A DNA stretch of 64,000 bases from Saccharopolyspora gloriosae (GCF_022828475.1 NZ_CP059557.1:4759470-4823469), one strand, 5' to 3'; counted from the stretch's first letter, positions 51,238 to 62,087 are shown. The notes: a model not told the origin generated them from the sequence alone. A program made the numbers and translations.

Positions 51238-52523
51238 GCCGTGACCCCGGCGTTGCCGAAGCCCGACTCGTCGCCGTCGCCGGTGATGGACGAATCCTCG
51301 CCGTCGTCGAGGTGGTTCAACTCGTGCCCCATCCGATCCCGCTTGGTGCGCAGGTAGCGCAGGTTCTCCGGGTTCGGGCGGATCGGCAGCGACTCCCGGC
51401 CCACGACCTTGAGCCCGTAGCCTTCCAGCCCGATCCGCTTCTCCGGGTTGTTCGTCAGCAGCCGCATCGACTTCACGCCCAGGTCGCACAGGATCTGCGC
51501 GCCCTGGCCGTAGTCGCGGCTGTCGACCGGCATGCCCAGCGCGACGTTGGCGTCCACGGTGTCGGCGCCGTCGTCCTGCAGCTGGTAGGCCTGCAGCTTG
51601 TGGATCAGGCCGATGCCGCGCCCCTCGTGCCCGCGCATGTAGAGCACGATGCCGCGGCCCTCTTCGGCGACCTTCTCCATCGCGGCCGACAGCTGCGGCC
51701 CGCAGTCGCAGCGCAGCGAGCCGAGCACGTCACCGGTGAGGCACTCCGAGTGCACTCGCACCAGCACGTCCTCGCCGTCGCCGATCTCGCCGTAGACCAG
51801 CGCCAGGTGCTCTATGCCGTCGAGCGTGCTGTCGTAGCCGAAGGTGCGGAAAGTGCCGTGCGCGGTGGGGATGCGGGCCTCGGCGACGCGCTCCACCTGC
51901 TTCTCGAACCGCCTGCGGTAGGCGATGAGGTCGGCGATCGTGATCAGCCGCAGGTCGTGCTCGTCGGCGAAGACCTCCAGCTCGTCGCGCCGCGCCATGT
52001 CGCCCTCGGACTTCTGGCTGACGATCTCGCACAGCGCGCCCACCGGCCGCAACCCGGCCAGCCGGGACAGGTCCACGCTGGCCTCGGTGTGGCCGGGCCT
52101 GCGCAGCACGCCGCCGTCGCGGGCGCGCAGCGGCACCACGTGGCCCGGCCGGTGCAGGTCGCGGGACTGCGACTCGGTGGCGGCCAGCACCTGCAGGGTG
52201 CGCGCGCGATCACTGGCGGAGATCCCGGTGCTGACGCCTTCGGCGGCGTCCACCGCGACGGTGTAGGCGGTGCCTTTGCGGTCCTGGTTGGAGTGGTACA
52301 TCGGCGGTAGGTCCAGCCGGTCGCAGTCCTCGCCGGTCATGCCGACGCACAGGTAACCGGAGGTGTAGCGCACCATGAACGCCACGAGTTCCGGCGTCGC
52401 CTTCTCGGCGGCGAAGATCAGATCGCCTTCGTTCTCGCGATCCTCGTCATCGACCACGATCACCGGGCGGCCCGCCGCTATGTCGGCCAGGGCACGCTCG
52501 ATGTCGTCGAACCTGTTGCTCAC
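51234..52523 (-). CDS. ribBA: RibBA, bifunctional DHBP synthase / GTP cyclohydrolase II
   Basis: A 429-residue fusion. The N-terminal DHBP synthase has [18 protein letters not shown] and [12 protein letters not shown]; the C-terminal GTP cyclohydrolase II has [24 protein letters not shown] with the zinc cysteines and [12 protein letters not shown]. Both domains look active. It supplies both precursors for lumazine synthesis. The GTG at 52523 begins about 150 bp after ribE. Confidence 0.95.
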   Translation of the reverse strand: MSNRFDDIERALADIAAGRPVIVVDDEDRENEGDLIFAAEKATPELVAFMVRYTSGYLCVGMTGEDCDRLDLPPMYHSNQDRKGTAYTVAVDAAEGVSTGISASDRARTLQVLAATESQSRDLHRPGHVVPLRARDGGVLRRPGHTEASVDLSRLAGLRPVGALCEIVSQKSEGDMARRDELEVFADEHDLRLITIADLIAYRRRFEKQVERVAEARIPTAHGTFRTFGYDSTLDGIEHLALVYGEIGDGEDVLVRVHSECLTGDVLGSLRCDCGPQLSAAMEKVAEEGRGIVLYMRGHEGRGIGLIHKLQAYQLQDDGADTVDANVALGMPVDSRDYGQGAQILCDLGVKSMRLLTNNPEKRIGLEGYGLKVVGRESLPIRPNPENLRYLRTKRDRMGHELNHLDDGEDSSITGDGDESGFGNAGVTA

Positions 52524-52672
52524 CGTGTCCGTGCTCTCTCACTCTGGGGCTGCGGCGTCGCTCGCAACGCCCGCCCTCGGTTCGGCCTGCCGGGGCGATT
52601 CCGCGCCCGGCACCGTCATTGTCCTCTCGCGTCCCCGATCCTGGTGCTCCGCTCGGAGGAGATCGTCGTGGG

Positions 52673-53284
52673 TCACGCCCCGGATCGCCCGACGCGGAAC
52701 TGATCCAGCTGCGCGGCGGCGAGTCGTTCCAGGTGCTTGGCCAGCACGTCCACCTCGATGTTGACCTCTTCACCCGGTTGGCGCACCCCCAAAGTGGTGA
52801 GTTCCCGAGTGGTGGGAATCAGCGCGACGCTGAACTCGGTGGATCCCGCGTCCACCACGGTCAGCGAGATTCCGTCGACCGTGATCGAGCCCTTCTCCAC
52901 CAGGTAGTGCGACAGCTCCGCTGGCAGCTCGAAGCGGGTGAGGTCGTCGCCGGAGTCGCGCAGCACCGCGGTGCCGTCCACGTGCCCCTGCACGATGTGC
53001 CCGCCGAGCCGGTCACCGAGCGCCATCGCGCGCTCCAGGTTCACCCGATCTCCGGCGCCGATGTTCTTGATCGCGGAGCGGCGCACCGTCTCCTGCACGA
53101 CGTCCACGGTGAACCGGCCGCCGCCGGACTCCACCACGGTGAGGCACACGCCGTTGACCGAGATCGAGTCGCCGTGCTTCGCATCGGAGGTCACCAGCGG
53201 ACCGTCCACGGTCAGCCGTACCCCGTCGCCGGTGTCCTCGACGGACACGACCGTGCCGAGTTCCTCGACGATCCCGGTGAACAT
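52673..53284 (-). CDS. ribE: Riboflavin synthase, alpha subunit
   Basis: A 203-residue protein with two homologous lumazine-binding repeats: the first with GDSISVNGVCLTVVESGGGRFTVDV, the second with KGSITVDGISLTVVDAGSTEFSVALIP. It dismutates lumazine to riboflavin. It starts 13 nt after the ribD stop. Confidence 0.95.
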   Translation of the reverse strand: MFTGIVEELGTVVSVEDTGDGVRLTVDGPLVTSDAKHGDSISVNGVCLTVVESGGGRFTVDVVQETVRRSAIKNIGAGDRVNLERAMALGDRLGGHIVQGHVDGTAVLRDSGDDLTRFELPAELSHYLVEKGSITVDGISLTVVDAGSTEFSVALIPTTRELTTLGVRQPGEEVNIEVDVLAKHLERLAAAQLDQFRVGRSGA

Positions 53285-53297
53285 GGGGCTTTCCTCC

Positions 53298-54335
53298 TCA
53301 GCGGCGTGCCGGTACGGCGCTGACGCGCACGTCCGGTCCGCTCATCGTCGTCTCTTCGATGTCCCACCACCATGCCTGCGAGACACTCGCCACCCCGGCG
53401 TCGCCGAGCGCGGCCGGTCCCGCTCCCAGCAGTGCGGGCGCGAGGAACGCGAGGACCCGGTCGACGCGTTCGGCGGCGACGAACGCGCCCGCCAACGTCG
53501 GCCCGCCCTCCAGCAGCACGTCCACCACTCCTCGCCGCGCCAGCTCGTCGAGCACCGCCACCGGGTCGCCGCCGGGCAGCGTGATCGTGGCCGCCGAGTC
53601 GTCGAGCACCCGCGCCCCGGCCGGGACGGGACGGTCGCCGACGACGACGCGCAGCGGCTGCCGCGGGTGCGGGCCGCCGTCGGGTTCGCGTGCGGTGAGC
53701 CGCGGATCGTCGGCGAGCACGGTGCCGGTCCCGGCGAGGATCGCGTCCACCCGGCCGCGCAGCTCGTGCACCTCGGCGCGCGAGGTGGCGGAGCTGATCC
53801 ACTTGCTGCTGCCGTCGGCGGCGGCGGAGCGGCCGTCGAGGCTGGCGGCGTACTTCCAGGTCACGTGCGGACGCCCGGTCCGTGCGAAGTGCAGCCAGGC
53901 CCGAAGCGGGCCGCGCTCGACCTGCGCGCCGAGCAGCCCCGACTCGACCTGGATTCCGGCCGCGCGCAGCACTTCGGCGCCGCCCGCGGCCTTCGGGTTC
54001 GGATCGGACACCGCGTGCACCACGCGGGCCACTCCGGCGGCCAGCAGGGCCGAGGTGCACGGCGCGGTGCGGCCGGTGTGCGTGCAGGGTTCGAGGGTCA
54101 CCACGGCGGTGCCGCCGCGCGCCCGCTCCCCCGCTGCTCGCAACGCCATCACCTCGGCGTGCGGGCCACCGGGCGGCTGGGTCGCGCCCGTTCCGGCGAC
54201 GTCGCCAGCGGCGTCGAGCACCACGCAGCCCACCGGCGGGTTCGGGCTCGTCGTGCCCCGCACCCGCTCGCTCGCGGAGAGCGCGGCGAGCATCGCGGTG
54301 CGCACCGGGTCCGGCACGCCGCTCGGCCCGGTCAC
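53298..54335 (-). CDS. ribD: RibD, bifunctional riboflavin deaminase/reductase
   Basis: A 345-residue fusion. The deaminase domain has the zinc motif HAEVMAL and [15 protein letters not shown]; the reductase domain follows from [24 protein letters not shown], with [11 protein letters not shown]. The GTG at 54335 overlaps the rpe stop by 4 bp. First dedicated riboflavin gene; no FMN riboswitch is apparent upstream. Confidence 0.94.
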   Translation of the reverse strand: MTGPSGVPDPVRTAMLAALSASERVRGTTSPNPPVGCVVLDAAGDVAGTGATQPPGGPHAEVMALRAAGERARGGTAVVTLEPCTHTGRTAPCTSALLAAGVARVVHAVSDPNPKAAGGAEVLRAAGIQVESGLLGAQVERGPLRAWLHFARTGRPHVTWKYAASLDGRSAAADGSSKWISSATSRAEVHELRGRVDAILAGTGTVLADDPRLTAREPDGGPHPRQPLRVVVGDRPVPAGARVLDDSAATITLPGGDPVAVLDELARRGVVDVLLEGGPTLAGAFVAAERVDRVLAFLAPALLGAGPAALGDAGVASVSQAWWWDIEETTMSGPDVRVSAVPARR

Positions 54336-55012
54336 TGCCGGGCGTGCGCGAAGTTCGGGGCGGCCTGGGCGCGCAGCGCCTCGATGGCGCGCGCCGGGTC
54401 CTCGGCGCCGTAGACCGCGGAGCCCGCCACGAAGCAGTCGACGCCGGCTTCGGCGGCCTGCTCGATGGTGGCGGCGTTGATGCCGCCGTCGATCTCCACG
54501 ATCAGGTTCAGGTGCCCGGTGTCCACCAGGTTCCGCGCGGCGCGGGCCTTCTCCAGCACCTCGGTGATGAACTTCTGGCCGCCGAAACCGGGTTCCACCG
54601 ACATCACCAGCAGCGTGTCGTAGTGCTTGAGCACCTCGACGTACTGGTCGAACGGCGTGCCCGGCTTGATCGACAAGCCCGCCTTGGCGCCTGCGGCGCG
54701 CAGATCCTTGGCCACCTTGATCGGGTCGTGCGCCGCCTCGGCGTGCACGGTGACGTTGTGCGCGCCGGCCTCCGCGTAGCCGATCGCCCAGCGGTCCGGG
54801 TCCTCGATCATGAGGTGGCAGTCCAGCGGGATGTCCGTGGCCTTGAGCAGCGACTCCACCACCGGGAGACCCAAGGTCAGGTTCGGCACGAAGTGCGCGT
54901 CCATCACATCGACGTGCACCCAGTCGGCGCCTTTGACGGCGTCGAGCTCGGTGGCGAGGCGGGCGAAGTCCGCGGACAGGATGGACGGCGCGATCATCGG
55001 CTGGTTCGACAC
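54332..55012 (-). CDS. rpe: Ribulose-phosphate 3-epimerase
   Basis: About 226 residues, TIM barrel. [13 protein letters not shown] at the start, [17 protein letters not shown] with metal-binding His and Asp, [24 protein letters not shown], and [12 protein letters not shown] at 55012 begins SNQPMIAPS; longer starts are possible. It links the pentose-phosphate pathway to ribulose-5-phosphate needed by RibBA. Confidence 0.94.
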   Translation of the reverse strand: MSNQPMIAPSILSADFARLATELDAVKGADWVHVDVMDAHFVPNLTLGLPVVESLLKATDIPLDCHLMIEDPDRWAIGYAEAGAHNVTVHAEAAHDPIKVAKDLRAAGAKAGLSIKPGTPFDQYVEVLKHYDTLLVMSVEPGFGGQKFITEVLEKARAARNLVDTGHLNLIVEIDGGINAATIEQAAEAGVDCFVAGSAVYGAEDPARAIEALRAQAAPNFAHARQ

Positions 55013-55079
55013 ATGCGGGAGTGTAAATCTCACACCGCCGCCGCGGTCCACCACCCACGACCGCGGCGGCGCCGGTTCC

Positions 55080-56483
55080 TCAGCCGGCGCGGGCGGCTCG
55101 GCGGCGCAGCAGGTAGTAGGCGAGGCACAACAGCAGCAGGAACGGCACTCCGGCCTTCCACGCGGTGTTGAACTGCTCGGTGAACGGGGTGGTCAGCAGC
55201 ACGGCCGCGATGAACAGCATCGCCAGCAGCGTCGTCACCGGTGCGCCGCGCAGCCGCACCGGCGAAGCGGGCAGCCCCTGCTCGGCCCGATGGCGCCGGA
55301 ACGCCAGGTGGCTCGCGAAGATGATCAGCCAGGTGATCAGCGCGCCGAACAGCGCCAGTCCGAGCAGCAGCGGGAACGCCGTGGACTCCGCGAACACCGA
55401 GATGCCCGCCGCCAGCACCAGCCCACCGGCGGAGAGCACCAGCGCCCGCTGCGGCGCTCCGTGCTTGCTCAGGCCCGCGAACCACTTCGGCGCGTAGCCG
55501 TCGACGGCCAGCGAGTACGTCATCCGCGCGGTCACGTAGAGGTTCGTGTTCATCGCCGACAGCGCCGCCGTGAGCACCACGAAGTTCATGATCCCCGCGG
55601 CTGCCGGGATTCCGGCGGTGGCGAACAGGGCGACGAACGGGCTCTGCGTCACGTCCTCTTCGGTGGAGACCTGGTTCCACGGCAGGATCGAGACGACCAC
55701 CAGCATGCCCAGCACGTAGAACAATCCGAGCCGCAGCACCATGTTCCGCGCGGCGCGCGGCACGTCGCGGCGCGGGTCGCGGGATTCGGAGGCGGTGACC
55801 GCGATGGCCTCGGTGCCGAGGTAGGAGAAGGTCACGACGGTCAACGCCAGCCACACCGCGCCGATGCCGTTGGGCAGGAACCCGTCGTGCGCGGTGAGCG
55901 CGTCCACACCGGTGGCGGGACGGCCGGGCAGGCCGAACACGATGTAGGTGATGCCCAGCAGCACGAACACCACGATCGTGACGACCTTGATCAGCGCGAA
56001 CCAGTATTCGAACTCGCCGAAGAACTTCACCGCCGAGGCGTTGATCGCCAGCATCACCACGGAGAACACCACGACGGGCAGCCACAGCGGCAGCTGCGGA
56101 TACCAGAACTGCACGTAGAGCCCGGCGGCGACGACCTCGCTGCCGATGTTGACGACCTGCGCGGCCCAGTAGATCCAGCGCTGCACGAACCCGGCGAGGC
56201 CGCCGAGGTAGCGCTGCGCGATGGGGCCGAAGCCGCCCGCCTCCGGATGCACCACGATCATCTCGGCGAGCGCGTAGGCCAGCGCGAGCGCGGCGAACGC
56301 GGCCACCGCGTAGGCGATGATCACGGCCGGTCCGGCGATGTTGATGGCGAGCCCGGAGCCGAGGAACAGCCCGGTGCCGATCGCCCCGCCGATCGCGATC
56401 ATGCCGACTTGGCGGCCGCTGAGGTCGCGGCGCAGCCCGCCGCTCGTCGAACCGTCCGGCCCGGTTCCGTCCGCCTGATCCAC
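55080..56483 (-). CDS. Amino-acid permease (APC superfamily, AAT-type)
   Basis: A 467-residue transporter with 12 hydrophobic helices. The motif [40 protein letters not shown] is the AAT signature, and [22 protein letters not shown] is also typical. The substrate is probably an amino acid, unspecified. The GTG at 56483 follows GAGGAGG; the frame upstream of it is not conserved. Confidence 0.9.
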   Translation of the reverse strand: MDQADGTGPDGSTSGGLRRDLSGRQVGMIAIGGAIGTGLFLGSGLAINIAGPAVIIAYAVAAFAALALAYALAEMIVVHPEAGGFGPIAQRYLGGLAGFVQRWIYWAAQVVNIGSEVVAAGLYVQFWYPQLPLWLPVVVFSVVMLAINASAVKFFGEFEYWFALIKVVTIVVFVLLGITYIVFGLPGRPATGVDALTAHDGFLPNGIGAVWLALTVVTFSYLGTEAIAVTASESRDPRRDVPRAARNMVLRLGLFYVLGMLVVVSILPWNQVSTEEDVTQSPFVALFATAGIPAAAGIMNFVVLTAALSAMNTNLYVTARMTYSLAVDGYAPKWFAGLSKHGAPQRALVLSAGGLVLAAGISVFAESTAFPLLLGLALFGALITWLIIFASHLAFRRHRAEQGLPASPVRLRGAPVTTLLAMLFIAAVLLTTPFTEQFNTAWKAGVPFLLLLCLAYYLLRRRAARAG

Positions 56484-56600
56484 TCGCCGCCTCCTCGCCG
56501 TGCACGCGTTCGCGCGCACAGCACGATACGGCGCCGGAATCAGGTACTTGCGACAGTCTCCCGATGCGACGCCGCTAGACGGAGTTTTTGATCGGTGTCC

Positions 56601-56752
56601 TGTCAGCGGCGAAGCCGGAGTGACCACCCGAGCGAAAGGACCACCGGCGGGTTCTCAGTGGCTTCCTCGCGAGGACGGCTCTTTCCCTCGTGGCGGAGCC
56701 ACTCGGGAAAAAGATCCCCGCAGCGAGTAAGCCACTGAGGTTCCGCCACCCG
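56601..56752 (-). repeat. Nested palindromic element, copy 5 (3' of osmC)
   Basis: Outer arms CTCAGTGGCTTCCTCGC (56654-56670) and 56723-56739 pair at 16 of 17 positions. Inner stem CTTTCCC/GGGAAAAAG with the GTGGC-GGA-GCCAC tip. The left arm also contains TCCTCGCGAGGA, a local self-palindrome that competes with the long stem. The edge is 18 nt past the OsmC stop. Confidence 0.9.
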
Positions 56753-56770
56753 GACACCAAAGCAGGCCAC

Positions 56771-57184
56771 CTAGCGAGGAAGTTCCAAAGCGATAGGGGT
56801 GCCTTCCTCCACGGAGCGGCTCACCGTGCAGTAGCGCTCGATGGCACGTTCCACGGCGTCGAGCAGCTTCGCCCGCTCCGCGCCCTCGACGGCGCTGAGG
56901 TCCACGTCGAACCGCACCTGCACCGCGGAGAACTTGTTCGGGTCCTCCGCCGTCTTGTCCCGGTCGGCGTGCACGGCGATGTCGGCGTCCTGACCGGCCC
57001 GGCGCACCAGCAGGTTCTCGCTGGTGACGGCGGAGCATCCGGCGATCGCCGCGAGCAGCAGCTCGCCCGGCGTGAACGCGCCGGGGGCGCCGTCGCGACC
57101 GATGGTCACCTCGGCGCCGCGCCCGTTGCTCGCCGTGAAGGTGTGCTCGCCGGTGCGGTGCACTTCAACCGGAGTGCCAGCCAT
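56771..57184 (-). CDS. OsmC-family protein
   Basis: A 137-residue OsmC/Ohr-fold protein. The two redox cysteines are in IAGCSAVTSENLL and ERYCTVSRSVEEG, spaced as in the family. It may reduce organic hydroperoxides. ATG at 57184; the upstream region is Arg-rich and not conserved. Flanked on both sides by nested palindromic elements. Confidence 0.9.
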   Translation of the reverse strand: MAGTPVEVHRTGEHTFTASNGRGAEVTIGRDGAPGAFTPGELLLAAIAGCSAVTSENLLVRRAGQDADIAVHADRDKTAEDPNKFSAVQVRFDVDLSAVEGAERAKLLDAVERAIERYCTVSRSVEEGTPIALELPR

Positions 57185-57321
57185 GTCGTTCCCCGTTTCC
57201 GTGTGATCCGATGCCGCCCCGGACAACCGCGCACCCCGGCGCGATGTTCCCCGGCGCGATGTCCCCCGCCGCGGAGCGCCCCGCTGAGAAGTCCTTGCAG
57301 ATCGGTCTTTAAGCCGTGTCA

Positions 57322-57470
57322 TGTCGGCGGCGGAGCTGCTGGGCAGTGACCGGCTGGAGCAAGTCGGCCACCGGCGGGTTCGCAGCGGCTTCCTCGCGAG
57401 GACGGCGATTTCGCCGTGTGGCTAGATGAGAAATCGATCCCGCAGCGAGCAAGCCGCTGAGGTACCCACC
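57322..57470 (-). repeat. Nested palindromic element, copy 6 (3' of the sigma-factor gene)
   Basis: Outer arms 57381-57397 (CGCAGCGGCTTCCTCGC) and 57445-57461 pair with two mismatches. Here the inner stem is CGATTTC/GAAATCG (57406-57412 with 57430-57436) instead of TTTTTCCC/GGGAAAAA, a clear compensatory replacement. It lies 55 nt past the sigma-factor stop and extends to near the OsmC start. Confidence 0.85.
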
Positions 57471-57525
57471 GCGCAGCCCATTCTGCAAGGACTCCTGAAC
57501 AGGCCACCCGTTTCGAGAACGGTCG

Positions 57526-58089
57526 TCAGCCGGTGCCGCTGTCCTGGCCGCGGCTGCGGGACAGGAGTTCTTCTCGTGCTCGCGCGACCCGCGAGCGCAC
57601 GGTGCCCAGTTCGCAGCCGCTCACTTCGGCGGCCTCCTGGTAGGACAGCCCGAGCACCTGGGTGAGCACGATCGCTTCCCGCCGGTCCGGGTCGAGCGCG
57701 TCGAGCAGCACGTTCACCTCGACGAGCTCTTCGAAGCCGCGACCGGTGCGGCCACCGCTGTCCGCGGCCCGCACCCAGTCCGCGGCGACGGTGCGCGGCC
57801 GAGCCCGTTCGGAGCGGATCTGGTCGACGACGACGCGGCGCGCGATGGACAGCAGCCAGGTCCGCGCGGTGGCGGTGCCGCGGAAGGTGCGCACGGCCCG
57901 CATCGCGCGCAGGTACGTCTCCTGCGTCAGGTCGTCGGCCGCCGGCACTCCGGCGAGGTGGGCGAGGAACCGCCACACGTCGCGCTGGGTGGCCCGGACG
58001 AACTCCTCCAGGGCGCGGCGATCACCTTGTCCGGCGGCCAGCGCGAGCCCGGTCACACGAGTGTCTTCGGCCTCCGAGTGCTGCGTCAC
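57526..58089 (-). CDS. SigC-like ECF RNA polymerase sigma factor
   Basis: A 187-residue ECF sigma. Region 2 is DVWRFLAHLAGVPAADDLTQETYLRAMRAVRTFRG (with DLTQET), and region 4 is EAIVLTQVLGLSYQEAAEVSGCELGTVRSRVARAREEL. The sequence resembles mycobacterial SigC (from memory). The gene diverges from a zf-HC2 membrane protein, likely its anti-sigma partner. Confidence 0.9.
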   Translation of the reverse strand: MTQHSEAEDTRVTGLALAAGQGDRRALEEFVRATQRDVWRFLAHLAGVPAADDLTQETYLRAMRAVRTFRGTATARTWLLSIARRVVVDQIRSERARPRTVAADWVRAADSGGRTGRGFEELVEVNVLLDALDPDRREAIVLTQVLGLSYQEAAEVSGCELGTVRSRVARAREELLSRSRGQDSGTG

Positions 58090-58118
58090 GGGGCACGAGA
58101 CTAGTCGAAACCCCGCCG

Positions 58119-58144
58119 GGAACTACTCCCCCGCCTGGTCCGAC
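58119..58144 (+). promoter_or_regulatory. ECF-type promoter before the zf-HC2 gene
   Basis: GGAAC (58119-58123), a 17-nt spacer, then CGAC (58141-58144), close to the GGAAC-N16/17-CGTC pattern of ECF promoters. The expected transcription start is near 58152, almost at the GTG at 58154, so the mRNA may be leaderless. Whether the adjacent sigma factor uses it is inference. Confidence 0.55.
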
Positions 58145-58153
58145 AATCTGGGT

Positions 58154-58870
58154 GTGAACTGTGAAAGTTGCCGGAACTCGGTGTCGGCCGTGCTGGACGG
58201 GGAGCCGCCCGAGTTCCCCGAAGCCGAGGTCGACGCCCACCTGGAGACGTGCGCGGCGTGCCGGGCCTTCCAGGCCGAGGCGGGCGAGATGACTCGTTAC
58301 CTGCGGGTCCGGCTGGTCACGCCGACTCCGGATCTCACGGCCGCCGTGCTGGCGCGCGTGCCGCGGCGCGACCGGGTTCGCGGTGCGCTGCGCGGCGCAC
58401 TGGCGGTGACCGCCGTCATCCAGATCCTGCTCGCACTGGCCCAAATGCTGGGATTCGTCGGAGTGCACGGGCACGGGTCCCACAGCGGGATGACCGCGCA
58501 CCTGTTCAACGAGAGCACCGCGTGGAACCTCGCGCTGGGCGTCGGGATGCTGTGGGCGTCCTGGCGGGACCGCACCGCGGGCGGCGTGCTGCCGATGCTG
58601 AGCGCCTTCGTGGCCGCGCTCGCGGGTTTCTCGGTGCACGACCTGATCGTCGGCGCGGCGACCGTGGAACGCGTCGCCTCGCACGCGCTGCTGCTGGTGG
58701 GCCTGGGCCTGCTGTTCGCGGTGCACCGGCGCGGAGGCGGCGGCCCGGCCCCGGCCGACGCGGGCCACGACGGCGGCTCCGGCACGACCGGCGACGGCTC
58801 GGCATCGGAACCCGCCCCCGACCAGTCACCACCCCACCTGCGCCCAACGGCCCACCACCGGGCGGCGTGA
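58154..58870 (+). CDS. zf-HC2 (anti-sigma-like) membrane protein with His-rich loop
   Basis: A 238-residue protein. The N-terminal zinc-binding anti-sigma motif is HLETCAAC (His29, Cys33, Cys36), with Cys3/Cys6 before it. About four membrane helices follow. The loop between the first two, GVHGHGSHSGMTAH (residues 104-116), has four histidines, and H162 and H177 sit near later helices, suggesting a metal- or heme-sensing site. Divergent with the sigma factor, it is the natural candidate for its anti-sigma factor. Confidence 0.8.
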   Translation: MNCESCRNSVSAVLDGEPPEFPEAEVDAHLETCAACRAFQAEAGEMTRYLRVRLVTPTPDLTAAVLARVPRRDRVRGALRGALAVTAVIQILLALAQMLGFVGVHGHGSHSGMTAHLFNESTAWNLALGVGMLWASWRDRTAGGVLPMLSAFVAALAGFSVHDLIVGAATVERVASHALLLVGLGLLFAVHRRGGGGPAPADAGHDGGSGTTGDGSASEPAPDQSPPHLRPTAHHRAA

Positions 58871-58897
58871 GGCCTAGAAGTCTTCTGCTCCGTCTCC

Positions 58898-59053
58898 TGT
58901 CAGCGGCGAAGCCGATGAGCAGCGACCATCCCGGCGACCGGCATCGCAGCGGGTTCTCAGCTGCTTCCTCGCGAGGACGGCTTTTTCCCTCGTGGCGGAG
59001 CCACTCGGGAAAAGGAGTCCGCAGCGAGGAAGCAGCTGAGGTTCCGCCACCCG
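58898..59053 (-). repeat. Nested palindromic element, copy 7 (3' of rsmB)
   Basis: Outer arms CTCAGCTGCTTCCTCGC (58956-58972) and 59024-59040 pair perfectly over 17 bp. The inner stem TTTTTCCC/GGGAAAAG has a GTGGC-GGA-GCCAC tip. The edge is 13 nt past the rsmB stop. The plus-strand zf-HC2 gene also ends just outside it (28 nt), so the element sits in a convergent junction. Confidence 0.9.
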
Positions 59054-59066
59054 CTCCCTACTCGGA

Positions 59067-60491
59067 TCAGGGAACGCGAAGCAGAGCACAGAACATCGCG
59101 TCCGTGCCGTGTAGGTGGGGCCAGAGTTGGACGGTCGGGCCGTCGCCGAGGTCGGGGACACCGGGGAACGCCTCGCGCGCGTCGAGCAGTTCCGCGCCGC
59201 TGCGGCGCACCACGTCCGAGATGACGCCGTCGGTCTCCGACAGGTGCGGCGAGCAGACGACGTAGGCCACGACACCACCGGAGCGGGTGAGCCCGACCGC
59301 GGACAGCAGCAGGGACCGCTGCAGCTTCGCCAGTTCCGCCACGTCCGAGGGCTGCCGCCGCCAGCGGGCCTCCGGGCGTCGCCGCAGCGCCCCGAGGCCG
59401 GTGCACGGCGCGTCGACGAGCACCCGGTCGTAGCCGGGTTCCAGACCGGACTCCCGGCCGTCGGCGACGTGCACGGTGACCGCGAGGTCACGGGTGACCT
59501 TGCGGATGAGTTCCGCGCGGTGTTCGGAATGCTCGACGGCGTCGAGGGTGCCGCCGTCGAGGGTGATCAGCGCGCCGAGCAGCCCGGCCTTGCCGCCGGG
59601 ACCCGCGCACAGGTCGAGCCAGCGGGTGTCGGAGCCGGTCACGTCGGGCTTGGTGAGGGCCAGCGCGGCGAGCTGGCTGCCTTCGTCCTGCACTGCGGCG
59701 AAGCCTTCGCGCACCGGTTCCAGGTCGCCGGGATCGCCGGCGCCCGCCTCCAGGTGCACGCCGTAGGGCGAGTACGGCGCCTCGTCGCCGCCGGTGATGG
59801 CGGCGAGCTCCTCGTTGCTGATCTCTCCGGGCCGCGCGGCGAGGTGCACCGCGGGCCGGGCGTCGTCCGCGGCGAGCGCCGCCGCGAGCGCGTCCCCGGT
59901 GTCGCCGAGCGCGTCGGCGAACGCCTGCGCCACCCAGCGCGGGTGCGCGTGGCGCATCGCGAGGTGCCCGACGGGGTCGGTGTCGCGGGAGGGCGCGAGC
60001 CGCTCGACCCACTCCTGCTCGTCGCGTTCGCTGGCGCGGCGCATGACGGCGTTGGCGAACCCGGCGAGCTTCGAGCCCGCCTCCTCGCGCACGATGTCCA
60101 CAGTGGACGCTACGGCCGCGTGGTCCGGAATCCTGGTGCGCAGCAACTGGTACACGCCCATGCGCAGCACGTCCAGCGTGACCGGGTCCACTTCGGACGC
60201 ATCCCGGCCGCTGCAATCCGCGATCACCGCGTCGAGCAGACCGGTGGCGCGGCAGGTGCCGTAGGCGAGCTCAGTGGCCAGCCCCGCGTCCCTGCCGTCG
60301 AGCTTGCGCTTGCGCAGCAGGCCGGGCAGCGTCAGGTTCGCGTAGGCGTCGCGTTCGCGCACGGCGCGCAGCGTTTCCAGCGCGGCCATCCGCGCCGGAT
60401 CCTGCTCGGGCGGCCGGGCGGGCGTCTTGCGGCGCTGCGGCGGGCGGCTGCCACGCGGCCGGGACGGGCGGCGGGGACGGTGGTCGTTCAC
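59067..60491 (-). CDS. rsmB: RsmB/Fmu, 16S rRNA m5C967 methyltransferase
   Basis: A 474-residue protein. An N-terminal NusB-like helical domain (about 45-170) precedes the SAM-binding methyltransferase domain: [15 protein letters not shown], then [20 protein letters not shown] (motif IV Cys), and [14 protein letters not shown] (motif VI Cys). The basic N-terminus is disordered. The GTG at 60491 overlaps the fmt stop by 4 bp. Position matches Rv1407. Confidence 0.94.
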   Translation of the reverse strand: MNDHRPRRPSRPRGSRPPQRRKTPARPPEQDPARMAALETLRAVRERDAYANLTLPGLLRKRKLDGRDAGLATELAYGTCRATGLLDAVIADCSGRDASEVDPVTLDVLRMGVYQLLRTRIPDHAAVASTVDIVREEAGSKLAGFANAVMRRASERDEQEWVERLAPSRDTDPVGHLAMRHAHPRWVAQAFADALGDTGDALAAALAADDARPAVHLAARPGEISNEELAAITGGDEAPYSPYGVHLEAGAGDPGDLEPVREGFAAVQDEGSQLAALALTKPDVTGSDTRWLDLCAGPGGKAGLLGALITLDGGTLDAVEHSEHRAELIRKVTRDLAVTVHVADGRESGLEPGYDRVLVDAPCTGLGALRRRPEARWRRQPSDVAELAKLQRSLLLSAVGLTRSGGVVAYVVCSPHLSETDGVISDVVRRSGAELLDAREAFPGVPDLGDGPTVQLWPHLHGTDAMFCALLRVP

Positions 60492-61414
60492 TGCAGACGT
60501 TCTCCTTGCTCGATGCGAGTTCCGCGCGCCCAATCCGTGGCCGCCATGCGTTTCTTGCCCTGCGCCTGCACTTCGCCCAGCGCGACCGCCTCGGTGGCGG
60601 TGCCGATCAGCACCCGGCGGCGCTGCACGCTGATCTCCCCGGGAGCGAGGCCGGTCTCCTCGGTGCGGGTCACCGGCCCCAGCTTGAACCGCTCGTCCCG
60701 GAACCACGCCCAGGCGCCGGGATCCGGTGTCACCGAGCGGATCAGCCGGTCCACTGCGAGCGCGGGCGCGGCGAAGTCCGCCTTGGCGTCCTCCGGCGTG
60801 ACCTTCGGGGCGTAGCTGACGCCTTCGGCGGGCTGCGGCTGCGGCTGCAGCGTGCCGTCCTCGATGCCGTCGAGCGTGGCGACCATCAGCTTCGCCCCGG
60901 AGATCGCCAGCCGGTCCAGCAGCTCGCCCGAGGTGTCGGTGTCGCGCACGTCCTCGGTGACCACGCCGTAGACCGGTCCGGCGTCGAGCTCCGGCACCAG
61001 GCGGAACGTGGACGCGCCGGTGATCTCGTCGCCGTGCCGGACCGCGGACTGCACCGGCGCCGCGCCGCGCCACGCGGGCAGCAGCGAGAAGTGCAGGTTG
61101 ACCCAGCCGTGCCGGGGGACGTCGAGCGCCCGCTGCCGCAGCAACGCGCCGTAGGCCACCACCGGGCAGCAGTCCGGGGCGAGTTCGTCCAGCCGCGCCA
61201 GGAAGTCCGGGTCGGTGGCGCGCGGCGGCGTGAGGACTTCGATCCCGTGCTCGTCGGCGAGCTCGCCGACGGGTGAGCGCAGCACCTTGCGGCCACGTCC
61301 GGCACGAGCATCGGGCCGGGTGATCACGGCCGCGACCTCGTGCCGCCCGGAGTCGATGAGCGCCTGCAGCGAGGGCACGGCGGGGGCCGGGGTTCCGGCG
61401 AAGACGAGCCGCAT
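60488..61414 (-). CDS. fmt: Methionyl-tRNA formyltransferase
   Basis: A 308-residue enzyme that formylates initiator Met-tRNA. N-terminal [20 protein letters not shown], then [18 protein letters not shown] with the catalytic Asn/His region, and [11 protein letters not shown]-terminal OB-fold domain completes the protein. The start is 2 nt after the def stop; the extended frame upstream shadows def. Confidence 0.95.
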   Translation of the reverse strand: MRLVFAGTPAPAVPSLQALIDSGRHEVAAVITRPDARAGRGRKVLRSPVGELADEHGIEVLTPPRATDPDFLARLDELAPDCCPVVAYGALLRQRALDVPRHGWVNLHFSLLPAWRGAAPVQSAVRHGDEITGASTFRLVPELDAGPVYGVVTEDVRDTDTSGELLDRLAISGAKLMVATLDGIEDGTLQPQPQPAEGVSYAPKVTPEDAKADFAAPALAVDRLIRSVTPDPGAWAWFRDERFKLGPVTRTEETGLAPGEISVQRRRVLIGTATEAVALGEVQAQGKKRMAATDWARGTRIEQGERLQ

Positions 61415-61416
61415 GA

Positions 61417-61962
61417 TCAGCGCTTCCCGAACAGCGGGTGCGGGCTTTCCTTCACCACGGGCACCTGGCCGTCGAACCAGTCGGCCTGGCGGATCTCGCG
61501 CAACGCGCTCTTGCGCGTCTCGGCGTCGAGCCGGTCCACGAACAGCACGCCGTCCAGGTGATCGGTCTCGTGCTGGATGCACCGGGCCAGCAGGTCGGTG
61601 CCCTCGACCTCGACCGGGTCGCCGTGCATGTTCCAGCCGCGCGCGACGACGTGGCGGTGGCGCAGGCAGTCCCAGGTCATGCCGGGGATGGACAGGCAGC
61701 CTTCGGGGCCGTCCTGCATCTCGTCGCCGACGATCTCCCAGCCCGGGTTGATCAGGTGGCCTTCGAACCCGTCGCAGCGGTAGGTGAACACGCGCAGCCC
61801 CACGCCGAGCTGCGGAGCGGCGAGTCCGGCACCCCCCTGCTCGTACATCGTGTCCCAGAGGTCGCGGACCAGGGTGTGCAGTTCCTTGTCGAAGTCCACG
61901 ACCTCGTCGGCGCGCGTCCGCAGGACGGGATCGCCGAAGAGTCGGACGGGCTGGACGGTCAC
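61417..61962 (-). CDS. def: Peptide deformylase
   Basis: A 181-residue metalloenzyme that removes N-formyl groups. Motif 1 GGAGLAAPQ (43-51), motif 2 EGCLSIPG (Cys89) and motif 3 QHETDHLDG (His131, Glu132, His135) are intact. It is the first gene of def-fmt-rsmB, a functionally coherent set for translation initiation. Confidence 0.95.
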   Translation of the reverse strand: MTVQPVRLFGDPVLRTRADEVVDFDKELHTLVRDLWDTMYEQGGAGLAAPQLGVGLRVFTYRCDGFEGHLINPGWEIVGDEMQDGPEGCLSIPGMTWDCLRHRHVVARGWNMHGDPVEVEGTDLLARCIQHETDHLDGVLFVDRLDAETRKSALREIRQADWFDGQVPVVKESPHPLFGKR

Positions 61963-62087
61963 GCGGGCTCCCGGTTCGGGCTCAACAGGTGGCGGGGGGC
62001 TGACCTGAAGAGTCTAGTCGCCGCCTGAAGGAGCTCGGACCGGGCGCAAGGAGACCTTCAGAGTGATCCGCGAAAGTGTCCGGCCGG

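Noticed and set aside
52524-52672. Possible FMN riboswitch in the riboflavin operon
   Set aside because: Neither this spacer nor the region before rpe shows the conserved AGGATAT and GATGAGAGG-type blocks of the FMN aptamer.
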